Below, piece by piece: positions 7,391 to 15,642 of a DNA stretch of 64,000 nt (position 1 is its first letter; each line of letters begins with the position of its first letter). A program made the position numbers and the translations under genes. The notes beneath the pieces were generated by a model that was not told the origin of the DNA, did not search any database, and saw nothing but the letters and a program-made list of their open reading frames with translations. The stretch spans positions 81,228-145,227 of the forward strand of contig CAKTIE010000003.1 of the NCBI GenBank assembly GCA_934565655.1, given 5' to 3'. This DNA is from an uncultured Oscillospiraceae bacterium (lineage in GTDB: Bacteria > Bacillota > Clostridia > Oscillospirales > Oscillospiraceae).

Positions 7391-7999
7391 TTATCCCCGA
7401 CGCGCCCGGTAGACCCGGACGGAGATGAGATAGGAAATAAACAGCGCGAGCACGGCGGCTGCCAGCAGGAGCAGCAGCACGGTGGTGACCATGGCGGTTT
7501 CGATACCGTTGACCGCATCCGCCAGCTTGCCGGCGAAGTTGACGCCCGCCACAACGAATACGCAGGTCAGCAGAATGTAGATCATGCGGCCCTTTTCCAC
7601 GCCGAAATGGAACATAAAGGGCAGGTCGATGGCCATCAGGATCAGGGAGAGACACGCCGTGATCAGCAGCGACATGGTCTCCTCGCTTACGATGGGAGCG
7701 GAATGAACGATCAGCCGGGACAGCATGGACAGCGCCAGCACCGGCAGCACCAGCGTCAGACCCAGCACATACTTGCTGCCCACGATGGCCTTGGCGGTGT
7801 AGGGCATCGTGGCCGCCAGCTCATCCCATTTGGCCCGCTCGTCATAGGCCAGCGCCGTGATAGGCAGCATGGCGGCATAAAACAGCGCGAATGCCGCCAT
7901 ATAAGTACCGGGGATGCAGGCGAACACCACCACGATGACCAGCATGACCTTCATCTGCTTCAGAAGGGTTTTCCAGTCCTTTATCAGTAAGCCTTTCAT
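7391..7999 (-). CDS. ABC-2 type transporter permease
   Basis: A 202-residue membrane protein beginning MKGLLIKDWKTLLKQ, typical of ABC-2 permeases in GntR-linked exporters, with about six hydrophobic helices. It is the membrane half of an exporter whose ATPase is encoded just upstream. The ATG overlaps the ATPase stop by four bases (ATGA), so the frame open further upstream to 8218 is not used. Substrate unknown; similar YtrA/BcrA-type systems respond to cell-wall antibiotics, which is an inference here. Confidence 0.85.
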   Translation of the reverse strand: MKGLLIKDWKTLLKQMKVMLVIVVVFACIPGTYMAAFALFYAAMLPITALAYDERAKWDELAATMPYTAKAIVGSKYVLGLTLVLPVLALSMLSRLIVHSAPIVSEETMSLLITACLSLILMAIDLPFMFHFGVEKGRMIYILLTCVFVVAGVNFAGKLADAVNGIETAMVTTVLLLLLAAAVLALFISYLISVRVYRARRG

Positions 8000-8850
8000 T
8001 TCTGCGTGCCTCCCTTCGCCAGAAACAGGATGATATCCTCCAGATTGGTGTGCTCCAGCGGCAGATCGTGGGGCACCATGTCCCGCCGCACCAAAGCCCG
8101 CACGCCGTAGGGGTCGTTTTCCACGCCCACGACGCTGCCCTCCGGCAGGTCGGCCAGCCGCTGGTGGGACAGCCGCACCAGCGCGTACTCCTCCAGCAGG
8201 CGATCCTTTTCCTCGCACAGCACCAGCTTTCCCTTGTGCAGGAAGGCGATGTAGTCGCAGATCTTCTCCAGATCGCTGACGATGTGGGAGGACAGCAGGA
8301 TGGAACGATCCTCCTGCCGGGTGTACTCGTTGAAGATGTCCAGGATCTCGTCCCGCACCATGGGGTCAAGGCCGCTGGTGGCCTCGTCCAGGATCAGCAG
8401 CTTCGCCTGATGGGACAGTGCCACGGCGATGGCCAGCTTCATCTTCATGCCGCGGGAGAAGTCCTTGAAGTCTTTGTCCCGTGGCAGGCCGAAGCGCCGC
8501 AAATAGCCCTTGTAGGTGTCCGGCTCCCAGTTGCGGTAGGTGTTCGCCATGATGCGGCCCACGTCGCCTGCGTTCAGCACCTCGGGGAAATAGGCCTCGT
8601 CCAGCACCACGCCGATGTCCTCCTTGACGCTGCCGAAGGCGGCGCTCCGGTTATCCGTACCCAGCACGGACACCGTGCCGCCGTCCCTGCGGGCGGCGTT
8701 CATGATCAGCTTGATGGTGGTGCTTTTGCCTGCGCCGTTTTCGCCCACCAGTCCCATGATGCTGCCGGAGGGCAGCGTCAGGTCAAGGCCGTCCAGCCGG
8801 AAGCCGGGGTACGCCTTCACCAGTCCTTTTATCTCGATCGCGTTCAACAT
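7996..8850 (-). CDS. ABC transporter ATP-binding protein (YtrB/BcrA-like)
   Basis: A 284-residue ABC ATPase. Walker A GENGAGKS near residue 38, a degenerate signature FSRGMKMKLAIAVAL near 133 and Walker B LLILDEATSGLDP near 152 are all present. It powers the permease encoded next to it. Its ATG lies inside the end of the YtrA-type regulator gene and is preceded by GGAAAGGA. Regulator, ATPase and permease thus form one tightly overlapping operon driven by the promoter at 9277-9305. Confidence 0.92.
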   Translation of the reverse strand: MLNAIEIKGLVKAYPGFRLDGLDLTLPSGSIMGLVGENGAGKSTTIKLIMNAARRDGGTVSVLGTDNRSAAFGSVKEDIGVVLDEAYFPEVLNAGDVGRIMANTYRNWEPDTYKGYLRRFGLPRDKDFKDFSRGMKMKLAIAVALSHQAKLLILDEATSGLDPMVRDEILDIFNEYTRQEDRSILLSSHIVSDLEKICDYIAFLHKGKLVLCEEKDRLLEEYALVRLSHQRLADLPEGSVVGVENDPYGVRALVRRDMVPHDLPLEHTNLEDIILFLAKGGTQK

Positions 8851-9236
8851 GTTTCATCCTTTCCTTTCATTTCCCACATGAGCCGCAGCATCCCCACGGC
8901 TTCCTCCTCCGTCAGCGAGCAGCCCGCCGCCAGCTCCACGATCTCACTCATGTGATCCTCGATCTGCTTCAGGTGGGCCTCCCGCACCAGCTCCAGATTT
9001 TTCTCCGCCACATAGCAGCCCTTGCCGGGGACGCGGTCGATAAATCCGTCCCGCTCCAGCTCGTCATAGGCCCGCGTGGTGGTGATCACGCTGATGCGCA
9101 GATCCTTGGCCAGCGCCCGGATGGAGGGCAGGGCATCCCCCGGCGACAGCTCGCCGGAGATGATGCTGTTTTTGATCTGGGTGTAGATTTGCTCGTAAAT
9201 GGGTTTTCCGCTGGCGTTGCTGATGATCAGATCCAT
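8844..9236 (-). CDS. GntR family regulator, YtrA subfamily
   Basis: A 130-residue regulator with a GntR winged-helix domain at residues 10-78 (GKPIYEQIYTQIKNSIISGE, then DLRISVITTTRAYDELERDG) and a short C-terminal helical tail instead of a large effector domain. That is the YtrA layout. Such proteins repress their own operon, usually an ABC exporter, as encoded here downstream. The ATG at 9236 has AGAGGTG upstream; the frame is open 23 codons further but those lie in the promoter. Confidence 0.92.
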   Translation of the reverse strand: MDLIISNASGKPIYEQIYTQIKNSIISGELSPGDALPSIRALAKDLRISVITTTRAYDELERDGFIDRVPGKGCYVAEKNLELVREAHLKQIEDHMSEIVELAAGCSLTEEEAVGMLRLMWEMKGKDETC

Positions 9237-9262
9237 ATGGTCACCTCTGTCACAACTGTATA

Positions 9263-9277
9263 TGTTCAATATGAACA
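9263..9277. promoter_or_regulatory. Palindromic operator of the YtrA-type regulator
   Basis: TGTTCA-ATA-TGAACA is a perfect 6-3-6 palindrome that starts at the edge of the -10 box. Binding here would block the promoter. The GntR/YtrA gene follows directly, so autorepression is likely. Confidence 0.7.
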
Positions 9278-9305
9278 GTATATGCACGGCACATGCGTTT
9301 GTCAA
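9277..9305 (-). promoter_or_regulatory. Sigma-A promoter of the YtrA-ABC operon
   Basis: On the minus strand TTGACA (9300-9305), 17 bases, TATACT (9277-9282), upstream of the ATG at 9236. Confidence 0.85.
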
Positions 9306-9324
9306 GGGGGGAAAAAGAAAAAAA

Positions 9325-9351
9325 GTTCCCCGGACGGTTTGTCCGGGGAAC
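9325..9351 (-). terminator. Intrinsic terminator of the NlpC/P60 gene
   Basis: GTTCCCCGGAC (9325-9335) pairs perfectly with GTCCGGGGAAC (9341-9351); on the minus strand the hairpin is followed by TTTTTTTCTTTTTC. Confidence 0.95.
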
Positions 9352-9372
9352 AGGGAAGATATGCGATTACGG

Positions 9373-10461
9373 TCAGAACACGCGGCGGGCCGTCAGATAA
9401 CGGTTGGCGTAATAGCTCTCGCTGAGGCTGGAGATGATGACGCCGCGGCTGGAGGAGGCGTGGATAAACTGTCCGCCGCCGATGTAGATGCCCACATGGC
9501 TGGCCGCGCTGCTGGTGTTATAGGTGCCGAAGAAGAACACCAGGTCACCGGGCTGCAGTTCGCTCTGGGACACATAATAGCCGTTGTTCAGCTGGGGCGT
9601 TGCGCCGTGAGCCAGACTGACGCCGAAATTGGAGAACACATGCATGGTGAAGCCGGAGCAGTCAAAGCCGCCGGAGCCGGTGCCGCCGTAAGCGTAAGGT
9701 GTCCCCAGATACTGCATGGCAAAGGAGACGATATCGCTGCCGGAGCCGCTGCTGACCACGGTGTCGCCGCTGCCCTCAGCAGAGCCGTTCTCCGCGGCGG
9801 CCGTCTGCGTCTTTTTCGCGGCCGTGACCTTGGGCTTGGGGGCTTCCTTCTCCAGCGTCAGATCCAGATCGTCGCCGGTGACGTAGCCGGTATTGTCGCC
9901 GCTCTTGATGGCGAACCAGCCGTTGTCGAAGCCGGTGACCTCCACGCGGTCGCCGTCCTTCAAGGTGGTCAGCACCTCACTGTCGCCGTTTGCCTCTTTC
10001 AGAAGAGGCATTTCCTCGGCGTCTACCACGCCGTAGGTCTCAAAGGACTCGCTGCGCTTCAGCAGCTCCACATATTCCGGGGAGATGAAGCCGGTGCAGT
10101 CGTTATAGCTGATCCGGAACCAGTCGTCCAGATCCTCCATCACCGAAACGATGGCGTCCAGCGGCAGGAGAATGTAGACGTTGCTCTCCTCCGTGGGGTC
10201 GAAATAGAGGGGGATGTCCTTTTCCGTGATCTTGCCCACAGCCTTTACCTTGGTATCGCTGGGCAGCAGGCGGGGCAGGTCGGGCTTCTGGCCCATGGCC
10301 TCCAGTCCGGAGGTCAGCGCCGTCTTGATGGCGGCGGTGTCCTGCGCGGAGGGCGTCACGGTGTTGGATGTGGTGGTGGCCCATGCGGTTACCGTAGTAT
10401 TGCACAGCATCGCCGCGGTCAGCACCACGGCGGCAAGCTTCTGGGGATTGCGTGATCTCAT
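9373..10461 (-). CDS. Secreted NlpC/P60 peptidoglycan hydrolase with two SH3 domains
   Basis: A 362-residue secreted protein. A signal peptide (residues 1-28, basic start then AAVVLTAAMLCNTTVTAWA) is followed by two bacterial SH3-like segments (about 67-135 and 143-205), an Ala/Ser/Gly-rich linker and a C-terminal NlpC/P60 domain. The catalytic cysteine is C268 in FDCSGF, with H322 in SHVGIYIG and H334 in FIHAS completing the triad region. It would cleave gamma-D-Glu-diamino acid bonds in peptidoglycan. It is followed by its own strong terminator and preceded by the 99-residue gene 11 bases upstream. Confidence 0.93.
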   Translation of the reverse strand: MRSRNPQKLAAVVLTAAMLCNTTVTAWATTTSNTVTPSAQDTAAIKTALTSGLEAMGQKPDLPRLLPSDTKVKAVGKITEKDIPLYFDPTEESNVYILLPLDAIVSVMEDLDDWFRISYNDCTGFISPEYVELLKRSESFETYGVVDAEEMPLLKEANGDSEVLTTLKDGDRVEVTGFDNGWFAIKSGDNTGYVTGDDLDLTLEKEAPKPKVTAAKKTQTAAAENGSAEGSGDTVVSSGSGSDIVSFAMQYLGTPYAYGGTGSGGFDCSGFTMHVFSNFGVSLAHGATPQLNNGYYVSQSELQPGDLVFFFGTYNTSSAASHVGIYIGGGQFIHASSSRGVIISSLSESYYANRYLTARRVF

Positions 10462-10472
10462 GGAACGCCCCC

Positions 10473-10772
10473 TTACAGTTTACCGGCCAGCGCGCGCTCC
10501 AGCCAGATGGAGCCCACATCCATGGCCGCGTACAGGCTGTTCTTCTCCGACTTCTTTACCACGCGGTCGCGGGATTTCAGGTCGGGATCGGTCAGCTGCA
10601 GCTGGACGGACACACGGGTGGCCACGTCCATGTCCTGCTCCTTTTTGGATTCCAGGATCTGGAACATGACGATATATTTGTCCGCCATGGAGCCGTAGTA
10701 GATCAGGTTGTCGATCCGCCGCAGGGGATGGTTTTTATAGACAAGGCCTTCGCCTTTTTTCACATCTGCCAT
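10473..10772 (-). CDS. Conserved hypothetical protein, 99 aa
   Basis: A soluble, charged 99-residue protein starting MADVKKGEGLVYKNHPLRR. It contains DNLIYYGSMADKYIVMFQIL in the middle and ends with AMDVGSIWLERALAGKL. AGGAGG precedes the ATG at 10772 with normal spacing, so the open frame reaching 10910 is not the real N-terminus. It ends 11 bases before the NlpC/P60 gene and is likely co-transcribed with it. I do not recognise a family or function. Confidence 0.75.
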   Translation of the reverse strand: MADVKKGEGLVYKNHPLRRIDNLIYYGSMADKYIVMFQILESKKEQDMDVATRVSVQLQLTDPDLKSRDRVVKKSEKNSLYAAMDVGSIWLERALAGKL

Positions 10773-10805
10773 TGGGTTGATTACCTCCTGTTTACAAAAA
10801 TCAAA

Positions 10806-11083
10806 TACCATTGATTGACAAGGGCAAACACGCCTGACAGCGTGTCTTTTCGGCGCTTTTTGCCCTTTTCGCCTTGACGGGCGCCAGCCCGCCTTCGTCT
10901 CAAAAACCAAAAATCACTCGAAAATACATCGCTGGCAGGTGCAAGACAGTTTTGCCGGAGCAGAAATGTGTCCAGACAAGAAAAGGCCCGCAGAGAATAC
11001 TTGCCGTATTGTCAAGGGGCTTGACGCGGTATGGGCGCATTTCTGCCCGCCAAAACCGTGTCTGCCCTTATCAATCAATGGTA
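10806..11083. mobile_element. MITE-like element with 25-bp terminal inverted repeats and TA duplication
   Basis: The ends 10808-10832 and 11057-11081 are inverted copies of each other, matching at 23 of 25 positions and both beginning CCATTGATTGA. TA flanks each end (10806-10807 and 11082-11083). The 274-bp interior has no credible gene. TIRs plus TA duplication are typical of IS630/Tc1-mariner-type miniature elements. The inside holds a small hairpin ACACGC/GCGTGT (10828-10845) and a second imperfect inverted repeat (about 10940-10968 against 11040-11068). It fills most of the gene-free stretch 10773-11197. No matching transposase is in the window. Confidence 0.8.
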
Positions 11084-11146
11084 GGCAGTATACCACAAAA
11101 AACAGCTTCTGTCAAATCGGCCTGTAAAAGGTTGCGGAAAACGACA

Positions 11147-11182
11147 AAAAGCAAGGGAAACAAAACCATTTCCCTTGCTTTT
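11147..11182. terminator. Intrinsic terminator of ireB
   Basis: AAAAGCAAGGGAAA (11147-11160) pairs perfectly with TTTCCCTTGCTTTT (11169-11182); followed by TTTTTGTC on the minus strand. Confidence 0.9.
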
Positions 11183-11197
11183 GTATAACATTTTGTA

Positions 11198-11443
11198 TCA
11201 GATGTCCAGATACCGCTTCACCAGAATCTGCAGCAGCTCGTCCCGGTCGATCTTGCAGATCAGCGTGCGGGCGCCGTTGTGATTGGTGATGTAGGTGGGA
11301 TCCTCTGACAGGATATAGCCCACGATCTGGTTCACGGGATCGTAGCCCTTCTCCTTCAGTGCCTCATATACCGAGGTCAGCACATGATGTATCTGCTCGT
11401 CCCGATCCTCTGCGGCATTGAATTTTCTGGTATAATCGTCCAT
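11198..11443 (-). CDS. ireB: IreB family regulatory phosphoprotein
   Basis: An 81-residue protein with the UPF0297/IreB signature: residues 5-25 around [20 protein letters not shown], then [20 protein letters not shown] and [18 protein letters not shown]. IreB is a small cytoplasmic target of the PASTA kinase IreK/PrkC and affects cell-envelope stress and cephalosporin resistance in Enterococcus. The usual neighbours (yrrK, alaS) are missing here. The ATG at 11443 follows AAAGGCGGTG; its own promoter lies at 11476-11504. Confidence 0.95.
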   Translation of the reverse strand: MDDYTRKFNAAEDRDEQIHHVLTSVYEALKEKGYDPVNQIVGYILSEDPTYITNHNGARTLICKIDRDELLQILVKRYLDI

Positions 11444-11475
11444 TGAGGCACCGCCTTTCTCTCTGATATAGTACA

Positions 11476-11504
11476 ATTATACGACAGCTGAGGGAAACTG
11501 TAAA
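11476..11504 (-). promoter_or_regulatory. Sigma-A promoter of ireB
   Basis: On the minus strand TTTACA (11499-11504), 17 bases, TATAAT (11476-11481), just after the upp stop codon. Confidence 0.8.
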
Positions 11505-11513
11505 GTGTTATTT

Positions 11514-12155
11514 TTATTTCGTGCCGAAAATACGGTCGCCGGCGTCGCCCAGACCGGGCACGATATAGCCGTTTTCGTTCAGATGATCGTCCAGCGCGGC
11601 ACAGTAGATCTCCACGTCGGGGTGGCGGTCATAGATGAACTGCACGCCCTCGGGCGCGGCCACCAGGATCATCAGCTTGATGTTCTTGCAGCCCAGCTCC
11701 TTCATCTTGGTGATGGCCATGTCGGCGCTGCCGCCGGTGGCCAGCATGGGGTCAACGATCAGCACGTCGCGGTCGGCAATGTCCTTGGGGTACTTCAGGA
11801 AGTAGAAGTGGGGCTCCAGCGTTTCCTCGTCGCGGTACATGCCGATGTGCGCCACGCGGGCGGAGGGGATCAGATTCAGGATGCCGTCCTCAAAGCCCAG
11901 ACCTGCACGGAGGATGGGAACGATGGCCATTTTCTTACCGGCCAGCACGGGCATATCGCAGGTGCACAGGGGGGTCTCGATGGTCTTGAGGGTGGTGGGC
12001 AGGTCGCGGGTGGCCTCGTAGGTCAGCAGCATGGCGATCTCGCCCACCAGCGTGCGGAAGTCCTTGACACTGGTGTTCTTATCGCGCATCACCGTCAGCT
12101 TGTGCTGCACCAGAGGGTGGTTTACGATGTGCAGGGTGGGGAACTTTTCGTTCAT
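11514..12155 (-). CDS. upp: Uracil phosphoribosyltransferase
   Basis: A 213-residue enzyme that converts uracil and PRPP to UMP for pyrimidine salvage. The PRPP-binding loop [14 protein letters not shown] is near residue 132, and the uracil-site segment [20 protein letters not shown] ends the protein, exactly as in Upp. Length is standard. It lies 39 bases after tsaB on the same strand with its own CGGAGGATAAG ribosome site, and is probably the last gene of the tsaE-tsaB-upp transcript. Confidence 0.97.
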   Translation of the reverse strand: MNEKFPTLHIVNHPLVQHKLTVMRDKNTSVKDFRTLVGEIAMLLTYEATRDLPTTLKTIETPLCTCDMPVLAGKKMAIVPILRAGLGFEDGILNLIPSARVAHIGMYRDEETLEPHFYFLKYPKDIADRDVLIVDPMLATGGSADMAITKMKELGCKNIKLMILVAAPEGVQFIYDRHPDVEIYCAALDDHLNENGYIVPGLGDAGDRIFGTK

Positions 12156-12194
12156 GATCTTATCCTCCGTATATAAAATTATTCAATTATTCCG

Positions 12195-12914
12195 TTATTG
12201 CGCGTCCAGCGTGATGGGCAGCCCCTTGGCCAGCCGTTCCCGCTCGGCCTGGCTGAGCCGGAGGTACACCGGGCGCAGCTCCTGCGCCGTCACGGTGCGG
12301 CCCTCAGCCGCCATGCGCTCCGCCGCAAGTCCCACACCGGCGGCCTTCTGATACAGGCTGTCAGGCGGCGCGAGACGGCAGGCGATGCCATGCTCCAACA
12401 GATAAGTATAGCACAGCTGTGCGCCGTCGCCAACTATTATTTTCCGGTTATTGTCATTTTTCAGCTCCTCCGCCAGCACCTCCAGCGCCACGGCACGATC
12501 CTCGCACCGGCGCGTCAGTGCGCCGTCACGGCAGTCGAACACCGCGTTGTAGATCTGCTGCCGGCGGGCGTCCATGGCGCAGATCACCGTGCCCTCAAAG
12601 GCGCGGGCGTTTTCCGCCATGGCCTCCAGCGTGGACACACCGCAGCAGGGAAGCTCCAGCGCCCATGCCAGCCCCTTGGCGGCGGATACGCCGATGCGCA
12701 GGCCCGTAAAGCTGCCGGGCCCGGCCGCGGCGGCGATCAGATCCATATCCTTCGCCGTCAGACCGGCGTTTTTCAGCATGCTGTCGATCAGCGGCATCAG
12801 CGTGACGCTGTGGGTCAGACCCATGTTCTGATAGGCGGCGGCCAGCACCGCGCCGTTTTCCACCACGGCGGCGGACACGGACTTGGCCGAGGTCTCCAAA
12901 GCCAGTATTTTCAT
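12195..12914 (-). CDS. tsaB: tRNA threonylcarbamoyladenosine biosynthesis protein TsaB
   Basis: A 239-residue ASKHA-fold protein. MKILALETSAKSVSAAVVEN and GPGSFTGLRIGVSAAKGLAW are the TsaB hallmarks. TsaB is the partner of TsaD that, with TsaE, adds threonylcarbamoyl to A37 of ANN-decoding tRNAs. Its ATG overlaps the tsaE stop by four bases (ATGA). RimI and tsaD, often next in this cluster, are not found nearby. The chosen start is confirmed by the overlap; a frame opening further upstream is coincidental. Confidence 0.95.
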   Translation of the reverse strand: MKILALETSAKSVSAAVVENGAVLAAAYQNMGLTHSVTLMPLIDSMLKNAGLTAKDMDLIAAAAGPGSFTGLRIGVSAAKGLAWALELPCCGVSTLEAMAENARAFEGTVICAMDARRQQIYNAVFDCRDGALTRRCEDRAVALEVLAEELKNDNNRKIIVGDGAQLCYTYLLEHGIACRLAPPDSLYQKAAGVGLAAERMAAEGRTVTAQELRPVYLRLSQAERERLAKGLPITLDAQ

Positions 12915-13336
12915 GCGATGCCGCCTCCCTCCACGGTAATGATCCGCTCGCTGTCGCCTTCGCCCCGTGCGATGGTCACCACCACGGCGTCCGGCGGCAG
13001 GGCGTCCGCCACGTTTTCGCTCCATTCCACCACGCACACGCCGCCGCGATCTAGATAATCCTCCCAGCCGATGTCAAACAGCGCGTCGCTATCGTCCAGG
13101 CGGTACATATCAAAATGGAACAGGGGCGTTTTGCCCAGATACTCGTTGACGATGGTAAAGGTGGGGGAGGTGACCCGGCCCGTATAGCCCAGCCCTCTGG
13201 CGATGCCGCGGGTCAGGGCCGTTTTGCCCATGCCCAGTCCGCCGCGGCAGGCCACCACGGTATTGGGCTGCAGCCGCCCGGCCAGACGGCAGCCGAATTC
13301 CTCCGTATCCGACACACTGTGGGAAATGTACTGCAT
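12911..13336 (-). CDS. tsaE: tRNA threonylcarbamoyladenosine biosynthesis ATPase TsaE
   Basis: A 141-residue P-loop ATPase with Walker A GGLGMGKTAL near residue 33, TSPTFTIVNEY near 57, and FDMYRLDD with the FDIGWEDYL segment. It assists TsaB-TsaD in forming t6A on tRNA. Length matches the family. It is the first gene of the tsaE-tsaB pair. Confidence 0.96.
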   Translation of the reverse strand: MQYISHSVSDTEEFGCRLAGRLQPNTVVACRGGLGMGKTALTRGIARGLGYTGRVTSPTFTIVNEYLGKTPLFHFDMYRLDDSDALFDIGWEDYLDRGGVCVVEWSENVADALPPDAVVVTIARGEGDSERIITVEGGGIA

Positions 13337-13441
13337 GATAAGCGTCCTTTCGGAAAGGAGAAAGGCCCTATTCCGCCATTCTCCATCATAGTCGATTCAG
13401 TATATCACAAATTGTTCAAAAAAGAAAGGGGGTAAGACAGG

Positions 13442-13470
13442 TTTACACGGAAAACTTCTTGTGGTACAAT
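13442..13470 (+). promoter_or_regulatory. Sigma-A promoter of rodA
   Basis: TTTACA (13442-13447), 17 bases, TACAAT (13465-13470), 55 bases upstream of the ATG. Confidence 0.75.
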
Positions 13471-13525
13471 GTACGGGATCATCATGGGGCGATAGGCCCC
13501 GTGGGCTTTTACGGAGGAACCATCC

Positions 13526-14683
13526 ATGCAGCGTGTGCGGGAATTATTGCGGGATATCTTGCGGCAGACAGATCTTGTTCTGCTGGCGCTTTGCTGCGCC
13601 GCCACCGCCTACGGTATCCTGATGATCTATTCCGCCACCCGGTATATGAACTCCATGCGCGAGGTGCTGGTGCAAACCGGCGGCGCGGCCATCGGCATCA
13701 TTCTGTTCTTCCTGCTGTCGCTGGTGGACGTGGGCGAGCTGATGCGGAAGAAGGGCTGGCTGTGGCTGACGCTGTTTGGCCTGGGCCTGATCCTGCTGCT
13801 GAAATCCCCCTTCGGCGTGGAGGGCGACACGGGCAATCTGGCGTGGCTGAAATTCCCGCTGCTGCCGGTGATGGTGCAGCCCTCCGAGATCGTGAAGCTG
13901 ACCTTTATTCTGGTGCTGGCGTGGCAGCTGGTGTGGCTGGAGGAGAACCGCACGCTGCGGCGGCTGCCGGACGTGCTGTTTCTGGGCGCGCACCTGATGG
14001 TGTTTTTCGGCCTGTACTATAAAATATCCTCCGACATGGGCAGCGATCTGGTGCTGCTGGCCATCTTCGTCTGCATGTGCTTCGTGGCCGGTGTGCCGAA
14101 AGGCTGGTTCATCGGCGGCGGTGTCGGCGCGGTGCTGGCCTTTTATATCCTCTGGGAGGAGGATATCATCAAGCCCTATATGAAAAACCGTTTCCTTGTG
14201 GTGCTGGATCACAGCTTCCGCCCGATGAACGAGGGCTGGCATCAGACCCGCAGCCTGCTGACGCTGGGCGGCGGCAAGCTGACGGGCATGGGCCTGTTCA
14301 AGGGCATCCAGACCCAGAGCAAGGACAGCTCCAGCCTGCCTAACCGCCACACGGACTTTATCTTCTCCGTTATTGGCGAGGAGCTGGGCATGGTGGGCTG
14401 CGTGCTGGCGCTGGCCATTCTGGCGGCCATCGTGCTGCGGTGCGTCTATGTGGCCCGCAATGCCAACAACAAGCTGGACGCCTATATCTGTGTGGGCGTG
14501 GTGGGGATGCTGCTGTTCCAGATACTGGCCAACGTGGGCATGTGCCTGTTTGTGATGCCGGTCATCGGCCTGACGCTGCCGTTTTTCAGCTACGGCGGCA
14601 CGTCCATCGTCATCACCTTCGCCACCATGGGCCTGGTATCCGGCGCCCACAGCCGTTCCCGCCCGGAATGGCTGCGGAAATAA
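13526..14683 (+). CDS. rodA: Rod-shape peptidoglycan polymerase, FtsW/RodA/SpoVE family
   Basis: A 385-residue SEDS-family protein with about ten transmembrane helices. The SEDS polymerase segments are visible: LLPVMVQPSEIVKLTFILVL near 115, GWHQTRSLLTLGGGKLTGMG near 240, NRHTDFIFSVIGEELGMVG near 280 and FFSYGGTSIV near the C-terminus. It polymerises lipid II into glycan strands with a class B PBP. A single gene with its own promoter and GGAGG ribosome site; family-level assignment is firm, RodA versus FtsW is inferred from isolation from division genes. Confidence 0.88.
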   Translation: MQRVRELLRDILRQTDLVLLALCCAATAYGILMIYSATRYMNSMREVLVQTGGAAIGIILFFLLSLVDVGELMRKKGWLWLTLFGLGLILLLKSPFGVEGDTGNLAWLKFPLLPVMVQPSEIVKLTFILVLAWQLVWLEENRTLRRLPDVLFLGAHLMVFFGLYYKISSDMGSDLVLLAIFVCMCFVAGVPKGWFIGGGVGAVLAFYILWEEDIIKPYMKNRFLVVLDHSFRPMNEGWHQTRSLLTLGGGKLTGMGLFKGIQTQSKDSSSLPNRHTDFIFSVIGEELGMVGCVLALAILAAIVLRCVYVARNANNKLDAYICVGVVGMLLFQILANVGMCLFVMPVIGLTLPFFSYGGTSIVITFATMGLVSGAHSRSRPEWLRK

Positions 14684-14717
14684 GGATCAGAACTGCCGCT
14701 TTGTGGGCAGAATAGCA

Positions 14718-14748
14718 ACAGCCCCTGCGTCGTTTACGCAGGGGCTGT
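14718..14748. terminator. Hairpin terminator between convergent genes
   Basis: ACAGCCCCTGCGT (14718-14730) pairs perfectly with ACGCAGGGGCTGT (14736-14748) around CGTTT. The U-tracts are weak on both sides, but the stem and position fit a terminator for rodA. Confidence 0.7.
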
Positions 14749-14756
14749 GTGTTATA

Positions 14757-15023
14757 CTATACTTGTGTGGGACCGCCGTACTTCCTTTGATGCTCCACAT
14801 TTTCGGCTTGGATTCTGGCTTTTGCCCGTGCAATGATACCGGGAAGCTGTTCTTTGGGAATGACCATGATCCTGCCGTTAGAATCGTAGCGGGGATACTT
14901 GCCGTTAAAATAAACGACGCCAGTCTCTGTGTCCAATAAAACAACTTTGGTGAGTTCACCATCCTTTACATATACATTACTAATGATGAATCTCTTTGCA
15001 ACATCTATTTGGATCAGTTCCAT
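14757..15023 (-). CDS. Hypothetical protein, 88 aa
   Basis: An 88-residue protein with a beta-rich first half (KRFIISNVYVKDGELTKVVL, then DTETGVVYFNGKYPRYDSNG) and a helical, basic tail (EQLPGIIARAKARIQAENVE). The pattern recalls small DUF6440-like proteins in which a stretch reads DTxTGVxY, but this is weak. It lies 11 bases after the 150-residue gene on the same strand, with a GGAGGG ribosome site. Base composition is visibly more AT-rich than flanking genes. Confidence 0.7.
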   Translation of the reverse strand: MELIQIDVAKRFIISNVYVKDGELTKVVLLDTETGVVYFNGKYPRYDSNGRIMVIPKEQLPGIIARAKARIQAENVEHQRKYGGPTQV

Positions 15024-15034
15024 ATACGCCCTCC

Positions 15035-15487
15035 TTAAAGCCGCTTCAGGCTGTCCTCACGCCGTTTTTTCTCCTGCTCGGCGGCAAGCTGGCGTGGACT
15101 TACGACTTCATATCCAATCGTGCCGTGATTATCCCAGCCACGAATCCGACGGTATTCACTTTCAAAATGTTTGGCAATCTCAGAGGCCAAGGTTATCGCC
15201 ATTCCCTCGCTAACGCTATATCCGTGGACTGCGTAATTGTACTCGAAGCTTTGCCCTCTCAATGATTTGAAACTAACGCAGCCCTTACCTTTGTCAAGAT
15301 CAGAAGAAAAAAAGACCTGTGCACCGTCAAAATCCGGGGCCGTCCGCTGTATGGTGGCGATCACATCCTCGACAAATCCTCTTTCTGAGGCGTTTTTTGG
15401 CCGCGTTTCATTCCTCTTCGATCTGGTCACCAGCATAATGATCACGATCAAAACGATAATACCCGGTAATATACTATTGTTCTCCAT
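15035..15487 (-). CDS. Hypothetical protein with one N-terminal transmembrane helix, 150 aa
   Basis: A 150-residue protein. Residues 7-21 (LPGIIVLIVIIMLVT) form a membrane anchor, followed by a soluble alpha/beta region (GFVEDVIATIQRTAPDFDGA, KGCVSFKSLRGQSFEYNYAV) and a charged C-terminal helix ending KKRREDSLKRL. No family recognised. First gene of a two-gene operon driven by a consensus promoter at 15534-15562 and divergent from the HTH gene at 15643. AT-richer than the surroundings. Confidence 0.75.
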   Translation of the reverse strand: MENNSILPGIIVLIVIIMLVTRSKRNETRPKNASERGFVEDVIATIQRTAPDFDGAQVFFSSDLDKGKGCVSFKSLRGQSFEYNYAVHGYSVSEGMAITLASEIAKHFESEYRRIRGWDNHGTIGYEVVSPRQLAAEQEKKRREDSLKRL

Positions 15488-15533
15488 TTCAACACCCCTT
15501 TTCGTTTATTCTTGCGTCGAATCGACAGTTCGC

Positions 15534-15562
15534 AGTATAGCATATCATAATATATATGTCAA
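15534..15562 (-). promoter_or_regulatory. Sigma-A promoter of the 150-aa/88-aa gene pair
   Basis: On the minus strand TTGACA (15557-15562), 17 bases, TATACT (15534-15539), upstream of the ATG at 15487. Confidence 0.85.
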
Positions 15563-15642
15563 TAATCGCATATACGAAATATAGCAGATATCCAAAAACG
15601 TACATAGTTTTATACTGGTCTGTACGAGAGGGGTGTCTGCGG

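Noticed and set aside
10773..11197. A transposase gene or its remnant
   Set aside because: Short frames inside the MITE-like element are not conserved-looking and do not show DDE-type motifs.
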